From assembly GCA_944380605.1 (NCBI GenBank), contig CALWIA010000013.1, forward strand, positions 1 to 41,807: a stretch of DNA of 41,807 nt. Direction: 5' to 3'. The notes below the pieces were generated by a model. The model searched no databases. It was not told the origin of the DNA and worked only from the letters and a program-made list of their open reading frames with translations. Source of the stretch: an uncultured Lachnospiraceae bacterium. GTDB taxonomy: Bacteria > Bacillota > Clostridia > Lachnospirales > Lachnospiraceae. A program made the position numbers and the translations under genes. This document shows positions 32,471-40,212 of this stretch, in pieces; positions within the stretch are counted from its first letter, which is position 1, and each line of letters starts with the position of its first letter.

Positions 32471-33061
32471 TTAAAACGATACAATCGCGTCTGTGATCGA
32501 GTCGCAGATGCCGAAATTCACGGCCTGCACGGCGTTCATAAAGTGGTCGTAGGACGTCGCCTTGTTGATGGATTCCAGCGACTTTCCCGTATGCTTCGCC
32601 AGGATCCCGTTGGTAATGTCCCGGATTTCCAGGATGGATTCCGACAGCGTCTGTATGGAAGACGCCGAGCCGCTCATTCCCTCCCGGATCATCGGTTCGT
32701 GAATCATCACTTTGGAATGGGGCAGGATGTACCGGTGCCCTTTGGGCCCTCCGGCCAGCAGAATTGCAGCCATGCTGGCCGCTGTGCCGGCGCAGAATAC
32801 GTGCAGTTCCGGCCGGAACGACTGCATCAGGTCATACATCAAAAGCCCCGCGCCTACTTCTCCGCCGGGACTGTTGATCACCAGCGTCACCGGCTCCTGC
32901 CGTTCTTCCAGATACAGAAGCTGTTCCATAAACTGCTGGGCGGTTTCTGCCGTAATCGGACCGTCCAGAAAAATCCGGCGCTTTGTCAAATGGTGCGTCC
33001 GCAGGGACACTTCCCGCGTGCCTCTGGCACTTTCAATTTCCGTACTGGGAATCCAACTCAT
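32471..33061 (-). CDS. ClpP-type serine peptidase
   Basis: The product has 196 residues, the length of ClpP without a propeptide. The catalytic triad is present at nearly canonical positions: S96 in AGTAASMAA, H121 in KVMIHEP and D172 in TSYDHFMNA. The oxyanion strand LVINSPGGEVGAGLLMYD is conserved. By family it forms tetradecameric rings that need an AAA+ unfoldase. No Clp ATPase is near; the next gene encodes a VirD4-like ATPase instead. The divergent N-terminus (MSWIPSTEIE) suggests a second, accessory ClpP rather than the housekeeping one. GGGGGAGAG lies ahead of the ATG. Confidence 0.92.
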   Translation of the reverse strand: MSWIPSTEIESARGTREVSLRTHHLTKRRIFLDGPITAETAQQFMEQLLYLEERQEPVTLVINSPGGEVGAGLLMYDLMQSFRPELHVFCAGTAASMAAILLAGGPKGHRYILPHSKVMIHEPMIREGMSGSASSIQTLSESILEIRDITNGILAKHTGKSLESINKATSYDHFMNAVQAVNFGICDSITDAIVSF

Positions 33062-33107
33062 CGCTCTCCCCCTTTTCTTTCATCGACGTTTGTTTGCTGT
33101 ATCCGCA

Positions 33108-33467
33108 TCATAGCAGAAAAAGCAGGAAAGAAAAATGAACCTGGAGTTCAAACAGCAGATTTTTTAAACATGTTCCGGAAATGCAGAAAGGAGATGCTTT
33201 TTCGGCATCTCCTTTTTCCTGTCCGCGGCCTCTGGACTCCGGCCCCGCCGCTTCCTGTATAATCTCGTCAATGGTTACTCCAAACAGCCGGCTCAGCTGG
33301 TACATGTTCTGCAGGGTGGGAAGAGAATCTCCTCTCATCCACTTGTACACCGCTTTCGGTTCCAGAAACCCCATGTAGTCGCTGATGTCCGTCACCCGCA
33401 GTCCCTTCTGCCGGCGGATTTCCTGAATCCGTCTTCCCGTAGCCGCCGGGTCGATCTCATTCCTCAT
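33108..33467 (-). CDS. XRE-family regulator with a non-conserved hydrophobic tail
   Basis: The product has 119 residues. The N-terminal 75 residues form an HTH domain (TGRRIQEIRRQKGLRVTDIS, KAVYKWMRGDSLPTLQNMY, VTIDEIIQ). The remaining tail is low in conservation and ends in a hydrophobic stretch, LLFELQVHFSFLLFLL. A perfect 11-base-pair hairpin (33187-33215) lies inside the coding sequence of this tail, so the true end of the ancestral gene may have been earlier. Its ATG overlaps the stop of the small upstream gene (ATGA), indicating coupled translation. It probably regulates this operon. The stop is 46 bases before the ClpP gene. Confidence 0.82.
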   Translation of the reverse strand: MRNEIDPAATGRRIQEIRRQKGLRVTDISDYMGFLEPKAVYKWMRGDSLPTLQNMYQLSRLFGVTIDEIIQEAAGPESRGRGQEKGDAEKASPFCISGTCLKNLLFELQVHFSFLLFLL

Positions 33468-33646
33468 TCTTCAAAATCCTCCTTCCATCGCTTCTGCCTG
33501 ACGCCTCTGCGCCGGTCGTCAAATACCCGGCCGGGAGCCGCCGTGGGGATACGCCGCATCCGGCATATCCGTTTCTGTTCCTTTTTCGGCAGCCTGCGAA
33601 ATTCCAGATCTGCCATCTTTTCCAGTTTTGAGGCTTTCTTTTCCAT
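33464..33646 (-). CDS. Small basic protein, first gene of the ClpP/VirD4-like operon
   Basis: Sixty residues, rich in Lys and Arg (MEKKASKLEKMADLEFRRLP, then KKEQKRICRMRRIP and GRVFDDRRRGVRQKRWKED). I recognise no domain. GGGAGG lies 8 bases ahead of the ATG at 33646, and the stop overlaps the XRE start by 4 bases, both supporting a real gene. It may bind nucleic acid or act as an adaptor; this is a guess from charge only. The operon promoter is at 33737-33765. Confidence 0.68.
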   Translation of the reverse strand: MEKKASKLEKMADLEFRRLPKKEQKRICRMRRIPTAAPGRVFDDRRRGVRQKRWKEDFEE

Positions 33647-33736
33647 ATTCCATTCCTCCCAACCATCCAAACATCGGGTATCCATTCGAAACGTTGATCG
33701 TTGTCTGCAGAAGCAGATTCAAGAGAGCAGCATTAC

Positions 33737-33765
33737 ATGATAGCATGGGGACAAATGCCTGTCAA
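33737..33765 (-). promoter_or_regulatory. Promoter of the small protein-XRE-ClpP-VirD4-like operon
   Basis: Minus strand TTGACA (33765-33760), 17 bases, TATCAT (33742-33737) with an extended TGC. It is a strong sigma-A promoter with a leader of about 85 bases. Confidence 0.85.
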
Positions 33766-33806
33766 TTACGCTTTTCTTACGATTTTTAACGAAACAAGGA
33801 TTTTCC

Positions 33807-33835
33807 TTGCCCTGCCCCTGCCGCTTTGCTACAAT
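33807..33835 (+). promoter_or_regulatory. Promoter of the ArsR-type gene
   Basis: TTGCCC (33807-33812), 17 bases, TACAAT (33830-33835) with an extended TGC. The leader to the TTG start is about 55 bases. Confidence 0.65.
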
Positions 33836-33897
33836 AAAATATATCCGCCGGGCAGCCCCTGCGGAACCGATTCTGCGCAAAAAGGAGGTACGCTTGA

Positions 33898-34260
33898 TTG
33901 AACTCTGGAAAACTGCCCCACGATCATGGGCAAGACATAGAAGCACATCTGGAAGACCTTCCAGACAGTGAAGTATTTCAGGCCGCCGCCGGCATGTTCC
34001 GGCTTTTAGACGATGGGAACCGCGTCCGCATCTTCTGGATTCTGTGCCACTGCGAAGAATGCGTCATCAACCTCTCCTCTCTGATGGAAATGAGCAGCCC
34101 GGCCGTTTCCCACCATCTGCGGCAGCTGAAAGCCGGCGGGCTGATCGTCAGCCGCCGCAGCGGGAAAGAGGTCTACTACAAGGCAGCCGATACGCCCCAG
34201 GCGCAGCTGCTCCATCAGATTATTGAACAGGTGGTGGAGATATCCTGTCCCGGCTGCTGA
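33898..34260 (+). CDS. ArsR/SmtB-family metal-type repressor
   Basis: The product has 120 residues. The winged HTH reads LDDGNRVRIFWILCHCEECVINLSSLMEMSSPAVSHHLRQLKAGGLIVSRRSGKEVYYKA, with the recognition helix SSPAVSHHLRQL. Cysteines in CHCEECV match the metal-sensing helix of CadC/ArsR-type proteins, and the C-terminal CPGC and histidines could complete a metal site. The start is a TTG at 33898 after AAAGGAGG; an in-frame stop just upstream excludes a longer form. No metal exporter lies next to it, so its target is elsewhere or is its own promoter. The 3' end overlaps the convergent fusion gene by 41 bases. Confidence 0.9.
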   Translation: MNSGKLPHDHGQDIEAHLEDLPDSEVFQAAAGMFRLLDDGNRVRIFWILCHCEECVINLSSLMEMSSPAVSHHLRQLKAGGLIVSRRSGKEVYYKAADTPQAQLLHQIIEQVVEISCPGC

Positions 34261-37200
34261 GGTATTTTGCCAGTTCCCGTTTCAGGTATTCGTACCGCAG
34301 CCGTTTTTCTTCCTTCGCGAAGTGCACCTCCCGGAACTGTTCCGGATTGTTTTCATAGTCCAGCACTTCATCGCCGAACTGTTCGCTGGTCAGGTCAAAC
34401 CGGCATCCGCCCACCTCATTATAGCAGTGGTAATTCCCGCCGGGCCGCAGGATGCCGTACACCTTTCCGCCGAAAATGTCCTGGGCCAGGAACGCGGTAA
34501 TGGAGCACTGTCCCAGGGTCCGGTTGTCCGGCGACCAGCCCGGCCGCAGCCGGGGCGCGCAGGTGTATTCGCACCAGATTTCCGACAGGGCGTCGTACAG
34601 ATCCGCCGGCGTGTGAATCCCCGGATACGAATCGTCCGCCGCCTGCACATCTGCCTTTTCCCAGCCCCAGAACCGGTAAGACTTCTGAAATTTCTTTTCC
34701 CCTATCTCGTATTTTTCCACCCGCATCTGTATGTCTCCTTCTCCATAAAATCGAATTCCCTCCGCCGTGAGTTCCGTAGGAATGACAGACGTCAGGGCCT
34801 GCTCGCCGTCATTGACAAAAATTTCCGCCGAATACAAATCCAGCAGAATCCGCAGCCGCAGACGGCCGCCCTGGTCCCGCGCCTTCACGCTTCTGCTGGC
34901 GATAAAATCCCGCCGGCAGCCGCAGTAGGTCCGGTCAAAAGTAAGGACCGACGACTTCCGGTGGTAGCGGATGCTGCTGTAATGTCTCCCGTTTTCCGCG
35001 ATACGCATCTCAAAATTCTCGTAATCGCCGGCTTCCAGTTCTATCAGAATGTCCGCCGTCCGGCCGCTTACGCCCGGCAGTTCCAGTCCCTGCTCTGCGC
35101 CTTCCTCCGCCGCGCCCAGTTCCACCCGCTCATAGCGGACCGGATTTTTCCGGTACTGTTCCACTTCACGCACCGGATTCTGGCAGATCCTGCCGCCGGA
35201 CAGAGTCAGTTCCCTGGGTATGGTCATCATGCCGTTCCAATGCACGCCTTCTATCTGCAGCGGCACATCCCAGGATTTCATCCAGGCGATCATCACCCGC
35301 CGCCCGTCCGGCGTCCGCATCGTCTGCGGCGCGTAAAAATCCAGACCGTAATCCGCCGCCTGGGCGGATTCCCGGATAAATCTGCCGCTGTCCCGATAGT
35401 ACTGCCCCGTAAACAGCACCGTACCGTTTCCGCTGTGAAACTCCAGTCCCTCCGCTTCCATATCCTGGGGAGAAACCATCAGCACATGCCGGTCTCCCAG
35501 GGGGAAGAAATCCGGACATTCCCACATTTTTCCATACCGGTTTTCACAGCGGGCCAGCACGCTTTTCAGCTTCCACCGCTCCAAGTCTTCCGACTCAAAC
35601 AAGAGAATCTGGCCGCTTCCATCCGCGTGCTGGTTTCCGGCGGCGCAGTAATACCTCCCATCTTCTTCCCAGACTTTCGGGTCCCGGAAGTCTTCCCGGC
35701 TGCAGTCTTCCGGCAGCATGCCGCTCCGGATCACCGGATTGGAGGGAGATTTCACATACTCTCTCCCATCTCCCCGCGCGACGCACTGATTCTGCCGGAT
35801 CACCCGGCTGCCATCCTCTGCCATCTCTTCCTTCACAGACGTATACATCAGAATCTGCTGCCCGTCTTTTACCAGCGCGCTGCCGGAAAAAACGCCGGCG
35901 GCGTCATAGTCTTCATCCGGCGCCAGCGCTGCCGGAAGATATTTCCAGGAGATCAAATCGACGGAAACCGCATGGCCCCAGTGCATCCGGTCCCAGCTGG
36001 TGCTGTAGGGATTGTACTGATAAAACAGGTGATACTGCCCCCGATAGAAAGAAAATCCATTGGGATCGTTCATCCATCCGGTAAGGGGCGCCAGGTGAAA
36101 CACCGGCTTCCCGTCCCTTCCGTACCGTTTCAGAGCCTCCTGTTCCCATCTTCTCGCCTTCTGCAGAGGAGCCTCCGCCAGGGTCCGTACAAAAAAGTCC
36201 CGGTTTCCGAAGTTTCCGGATTTTAATACTATGGAAATCTCCCGGTTTTTCAGCGGATGCAGCACCGGAACTCCCGGCGCTGCGGAGGCGCCGATTTCAA
36301 AACAGCTCCATCCCAGCGCCCGGGTCACGGCTCCGGAGGTTTCTCCCCCTGCCGCAATCAGACGATGCAGCGGAACACGGGCCTCGATCTCCGCAGCCAG
36401 CGCGGCAAAAAACTGTTCCATGGCAGCCGCGGTTTCAGCGTCTCCCATATCTTCCAGGCAGCCGCCGCTGCCCGAGCTGTAAAACAGCCAGTCCTGTTCT
36501 TTCTCACTCTGATACGCAGCCGCCAGGCGGCGGATTCTCGGCATTCCTTCCGCCAGATCCGCTCTGGTGATCATCACGGCGCGGCCGCCGGTTTCCAGCC
36601 AGACTCGCACCTGTTCTCTGGTAGCCTCCGAACAGCTTCCCGCAAGCATCAAACGCCCCGTTCCTCCGGTCTGAACCACATCCTCCGTTTCCCGTCTGCC
36701 GCCGCCTTCCGCGGCGGCGTATTCTGCCAGCAGGCCGGAACCGCCGGTCCAGAAGATCTCCTCCTGAAAAAAGCGGGAAATCCACTGTCCATGCTCCGGC
36801 TCCCAGTAGTCTGGAACCAGGTAAAAATGTTCGTGTGTTTCCTGCAGCTTTTGGATCCGCCGCTGGATTCCCTCCGGGTCTTTATACTCCGCCTCCCGCA
36901 GCGCAAACACCGGATACGCCGACTGGCTTTCCATCAGGCGAACCAGCGAACTGTCCCACATGGGATTGAGCGGGTGGTGCCGCATCGAACTTTCCGAAAG
37001 CGGCACGCCGTTGACATACAAGATGCCATCCCGCACCGTTCTTCCATTGACCGGCAGGGAAGGGCACAGAATCGTATAAGGAATCCCCAGCATCTTTAAC
37101 GCCGCGTCGCACACAGGCCCGATATTGCCCTCTTTTGTGGAATCAAAGGTAGAGCAGTATTTAAAATACAGCCGCCGCGCGCCCTGCTTCTGCAGCCAGC

Positions 37201-37432
37201 GAAGCGCCTCCAGAGAATCCCGGACCGCTTCCCGGGCCGAGGCGGACCGGCTCTTCAGCGCGATCACCGCCGCGTCATAGCCCTCCAGGCAGATCTCCTC
37301 CTGCGGCGGCCACACCATCAGCAGCGTCCTCATACCGCCTTCCGCCAGAAATGACGCCGCGTCCCCGGCTCCGGTAAAATCATCGGCGATGCACCCCAAC
37401 TGCAGCTTTATTTTCTTTTCCGTATGCTCCAT
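34220..37432 (-). CDS. Three-part fusion: DUF1537 sugar-acid kinase, GH32 glycosidase and YunG-like domain
   Basis: One open frame of 1070 residues. Residues 1-420 form a complete four-carbon-acid-sugar kinase of the OtnK/DUF1537 type: LGCIADDFTGAGDAASFLAE at the start, AAGGETSGAVTRALG (361-374) and LKSGNFGNRDFF (403-414). Residues 424-910 form a GH32 enzyme with all catalytic residues: D456 in WMNDPNG, D584 in FRDPK and E638 in WECPDFF. Residues 935-1056 match small YunG-like proteins (LYDALSEIWCEYTCAPRLRP, GQCSITAFLAQDIFGG, FDLTSEQFGDEVLDYE). The expected activities are phosphorylation of a 3-oxo-tetronate-type acid and cleavage of fructosyl bonds, with no obvious common pathway. It is last in the MATE-SDR-MBL-dehydrogenase operon, 23 bases after the dehydrogenase. 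Confidence 0.92.
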   Translation of the reverse strand: MEHTEKKIKLQLGCIADDFTGAGDAASFLAEGGMRTLLMVWPPQEEICLEGYDAAVIALKSRSASAREAVRDSLEALRWLQKQGARRLYFKYCSTFDSTKEGNIGPVCDAALKMLGIPYTILCPSLPVNGRTVRDGILYVNGVPLSESSMRHHPLNPMWDSSLVRLMESQSAYPVFALREAEYKDPEGIQRRIQKLQETHEHFYLVPDYWEPEHGQWISRFFQEEIFWTGGSGLLAEYAAAEGGGRRETEDVVQTGGTGRLMLAGSCSEATREQVRVWLETGGRAVMITRADLAEGMPRIRRLAAAYQSEKEQDWLFYSSGSGGCLEDMGDAETAAAMEQFFAALAAEIEARVPLHRLIAAGGETSGAVTRALGWSCFEIGASAAPGVPVLHPLKNREISIVLKSGNFGNRDFFVRTLAEAPLQKARRWEQEALKRYGRDGKPVFHLAPLTGWMNDPNGFSFYRGQYHLFYQYNPYSTSWDRMHWGHAVSVDLISWKYLPAALAPDEDYDAAGVFSGSALVKDGQQILMYTSVKEEMAEDGSRVIRQNQCVARGDGREYVKSPSNPVIRSGMLPEDCSREDFRDPKVWEEDGRYYCAAGNQHADGSGQILLFESEDLERWKLKSVLARCENRYGKMWECPDFFPLGDRHVLMVSPQDMEAEGLEFHSGNGTVLFTGQYYRDSGRFIRESAQAADYGLDFYAPQTMRTPDGRRVMIAWMKSWDVPLQIEGVHWNGMMTIPRELTLSGGRICQNPVREVEQYRKNPVRYERVELGAAEEGAEQGLELPGVSGRTADILIELEAGDYENFEMRIAENGRHYSSIRYHRKSSVLTFDRTYCGCRRDFIASRSVKARDQGGRLRLRILLDLYSAEIFVNDGEQALTSVIPTELTAEGIRFYGEGDIQMRVEKYEIGEKKFQKSYRFWGWEKADVQAADDSYPGIHTPADLYDALSEIWCEYTCAPRLRPGWSPDNRTLGQCSITAFLAQDIFGGKVYGILRPGGNYHCYNEVGGCRFDLTSEQFGDEVLDYENNPEQFREVHFAKEEKRLRYEYLKRELAKYLSSRDRISPPPVQ

Positions 37433-37455
37433 GCCCTCACCTGCGCCTTTTGCGC

Positions 37456-38556
37456 TTACCTGTTCAGAATCGCCTGAATTTCCTGTACCGTATAGTCCCC
37501 AAAATCGCTGGTACTTGTGGATCCGCCCAGATCGGAAGTCAGATGTCCCTTTCTCAGCACGTTATCCACCGCTTCCCGGACCGCCTCCGCCGCCCGGTTC
37601 ATATCTTCGATTCCATGCTTTTCCCCCAGCCACTCCAGCATCATGGCTCCGGACAGAATCGCGGCAATGGGATTGGCCACGTTCTTTCCTGCCAGCGTCG
37701 GCGCGGAGCCATGGGCCGGCTGGAACATGGCGTGGTCATATCCGATATCTCCCGACGGCGCCATGCCCATTCCGCCTACCAGCGCCGCGGCCATATCTGA
37801 AATAATATCGCCGAAAATATTTTCCGATACCAGCACGTCATAATTTTCCGGATGCAGAATCAGCCCCACATTGATGGCGTCCACATACGAATAATCCCGC
37901 TAGATTTCCGGATATTTTTCCGCCACTTCATTATAGACCTTCCGGAAAAATGCCTGGCAGGTAAAGTTGTTGGACTTGTCCACGCAGGTAACCACCTTTT
38001 TCCCGTCCGACGGCCTCCCGTGACGCTTTTGGGCCAGCCGGAACGCGTAATCCGTCACCTTTTCCGTCCCTTCCCGGGTGATGATCATGGTATCCGCATA
38101 CACCTTGTCATACACGTTGGCGCCGGACATAAAAGAAGCAAACAGCCCCTCCGTGCTCTCCCGGATAATCACAAAATCGATGTTGTCCTTGCCTTTCAGC
38201 GGCGACTCCACATTGGGCATCAGACGGATGGGCCGGACTCCCGCAAACAGATTCAGCCGTTTCCGGGTGCCGTTGATGATGATTCCCTGGGTCTCCGTCC
38301 CGTCAGGAAGAAGCACGTCGGGAAGTCCCATAGCCCCCAGGTAAATGGCGTCCGCCCGGTCCATGGCTTCTTCGGTCTCTTTGGAAATGATCACCCCGGT
38401 ATCCCGGTACAGCGCCGCACCCGCCTGGTGGTACTGAAAGTCCAAGGCAAAGCTGTCAAACCCGGCTTCCGCCGCCTGTACCGCTTTCACCGCTTCCCGG
38501 GTAATCTCCGGTCCAATGCCATCTCCCGGCAGCGCGGCAATAACAAATGTTTTCAT
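37456..38556 (-). pseudogene. Isocitrate/isopropylmalate/tartrate dehydrogenase family gene with in-frame TAG
   Basis: Reading through one amber codon (37902-37900) gives a complete protein of about 366 residues: ALPGDGIGPEITREAVKAV at the N-terminus, ESTEGLFASFMSGANVYD, the catalytic lysine region CVDKSNN, then YPEI, the stop, RDYSYVDAINVGLIL and VSENIFGDIISDMAAALVGG. The break falls in the conserved segment between the lysine helix and the metal-binding aspartates, so a truncated product would lack essential residues. The frame is kept on both sides, so it is a single nonsense change; CAG to TAG is the simplest cause. Such enzymes oxidise and decarboxylate malate-type acids, a likely partner of the DUF1537 kinase. 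It could be a recent pseudogene, a sequence error or a recoded codon. Confidence 0.85.
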
Positions 38557-38581
38557 AAAACCCCCGCCTTTCTTTTTTGTT

Positions 38582-39463
38582 TTATATCCGCTCCCACAGC
38601 AGCCGGTTGTCCGAGAAAAACGCGTTCAGCCGTCCCGTATCCTTCAGTCAGGAAAGATACGAACGGACCGTGCTGCCCACCAGAACATACTGCTCAAAAT
38701 TCATGGTCAGCTGATATCCGGCAAACAGCTGCTGCAGAATGGTTTCAAAGGAAAGCGGCTCCCGGCAGAGTTCCAGAATCCGCTCCCCGATTTCCTGTAC
38801 CTTGTCTATATTGTACTGGGCCAGAGAAGCGATCTCCTCCGACGCCGGCGCGTGCGCCGGCACAAACATCCGGGCGGACAGCGTCTTTACCATTTCCAGC
38901 GTTTCCAGATACGCGGCCACGTCATAAATAAATCCGATCTGGTATTTCTCCAGCGTCTCCCGACTGGAAAGGCAGTCCGCCAGATATACCACGTCGTCCG
39001 GCGTCCGATAGCCCGCCATGTCGAAAAAATGTCCCGGCAGGGGAAGGATCTGAAAACCTTTCGGCAGCGCCTCCGGCGTCAGAACCTCCGCGCCGCTTTC
39101 CTGGGCCATGAGAAATTTGTGCCGCAGATCTTTGCAGGGGTAACCGCCGTAGAGAAACGCGGGCTCCAGCACCGGATACCGGGTAAAGGCCTGTTCCGCG
39201 CCCGGCGCGTAAATCCGGCAGCCGGTCTGCCCCTGCAGATACTTGTTTCCGCCGATGTGGTCCGCATTGGAATGGGTATTGTAAATCGCCGTCAATTTCC
39301 ACCCGTGCGCGTCCAGAATCTGCCGGACCTTCCGGCCCGCGTCCTTGTCGTTTCCACTGTCAATCAGACAGACTTCATCGGTATCTCCAAGCCTCACCAG
39401 CCCGATTTTGGCCGGGCTCTGTATATAGTAGCTGTTTTCCGTAACCGGAATCAATTCGTACAT
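38582..39463 (-). pseudogene. Metallo-beta-lactamase-fold hydrolase with premature TGA near its end
   Basis: The ATG at 39463 has GGAGTGAG upstream. The protein has the MBL site THSNADHIGGNKYL, further ligands at LPLPGHFFDMAG and LADCL, and FVPAHAPASEE. At 38650-38648 a TGA ends the frame after RSYLS, but translation in the same frame continues LKDTGRLNAFFSDNRLLWER to a TAA at 38584-38582, and that segment is the usual C-terminal end of this MBL family. TGG to TGA (Trp) is the likely change. The truncated 271-residue form still holds all metal ligands and may be partly functional. The gene lies 5 bases after the SDR gene. Confidence 0.82.
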
Positions 39464-39468
39464 CGCAC

Positions 39469-40179
39469 TCACTCCTTTTCCAGTGTCCATCCATACTCTC
39501 CGTGGTAGATCATCTGCCGCGTCATGCCGCCATCGATACAGATATTTTCCCCTGTAATAAACCCGGCCTTATCCGAGCAAAGATACAGGACCATATCCGC
39601 GATGTCCCGCGGATTTCCCACCCGGCCCGCCGGCTGCTGCGCCGCGTCCGGTCCGTAATACACCTGATAAGCGGTATCAATCCAGCCCGGGGAAATGGAA
39701 TTGACCCGGACTTTTCCCGCCAGACTCACCGCCAGGGCGTGGGTCAGCGCCGCGATGCCTCCCTTGGCGGCCGTGTAGCTTTCCGTCTGCGGCTGGCTCA
39801 TCCGGTCCCGTGAGGAAGAAATGTTCACGATCGCAGCCCCCGGCGCAAAATGAGGCGCAAACAATTTGGTCAGATAAAAAGGCGCCGTTACACCTACCTG
39901 CAGCGCGTATGAAAATTCCTCGTAGCCGGCCGAATCCAGTCCCCGGCTGATGGGCGCCGCATTGTTGATCAGGTAATCCACATGGCCGCATTCCCCGATC
40001 ACCTTTGCCGCGAACCGCTTCAGCGTTTCCTTATCTGCCAGATCCCCCTGAAAAAACGGATTTTCCAGCAGGTCAATGACGCAGACCCGCGCCCCTTCTT
40101 TTTCAAACTCCTGGCAGATGCACCTGCCGATTCCATGGGCGCCGCCGGTCACCACCGCAACTTTGTCTTTCCATATCAT
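39469..40179 (-). CDS. Short-chain dehydrogenase/reductase
   Basis: The product has 236 residues, a classical SDR. The cofactor site is VAVVTGGAHGIGRCICQEFE, the structural motif is LINNAAP, and the catalytic serine, tyrosine and lysine appear in VNISSSRDR and ESYTAAKGGIAAL. The C-terminal GFITGENICIDGGMT is typical. It oxidises or reduces a hydroxy compound with NAD(P); beside a DUF1537 kinase and a dehydrogenase, a sugar acid is plausible, by inference. GGAGGAG precedes the ATG. It lies 33 bases after the MATE gene. Confidence 0.93.
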   Translation of the reverse strand: MIWKDKVAVVTGGAHGIGRCICQEFEKEGARVCVIDLLENPFFQGDLADKETLKRFAAKVIGECGHVDYLINNAAPISRGLDSAGYEEFSYALQVGVTAPFYLTKLFAPHFAPGAAIVNISSSRDRMSQPQTESYTAAKGGIAALTHALAVSLAGKVRVNSISPGWIDTAYQVYYGPDAAQQPAGRVGNPRDIADMVLYLCSDKAGFITGENICIDGGMTRQMIYHGEYGWTLEKE

Positions 40180-40212
40180 CCCGTGCTCCTCCTTCCCTTC
40201 TGCCGGATCCGG

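Noticed and set aside
31631..33262. 543-residue open frame opposite the ClpP/VirD4-like genes
   Set aside because: Antisense to three real genes, no domain, no start signal.
31097..33646. Conjugative element reading of the VirD4-like gene
   Set aside because: No relaxase, VirB4, integrase or attachment repeats nearby, and the ATPase lacks membrane helices.
34223..36226. 667-residue open frame opposite the fusion gene
   Set aside because: Antisense shadow; the opposite frame has intact GH32 catalytic motifs.
37900..37902. TAG as pyrrolysine or another recoded amino acid
   Set aside because: No tRNA, RNA element or Pyl gene in the window, and a CAG to TAG change explains it more simply.
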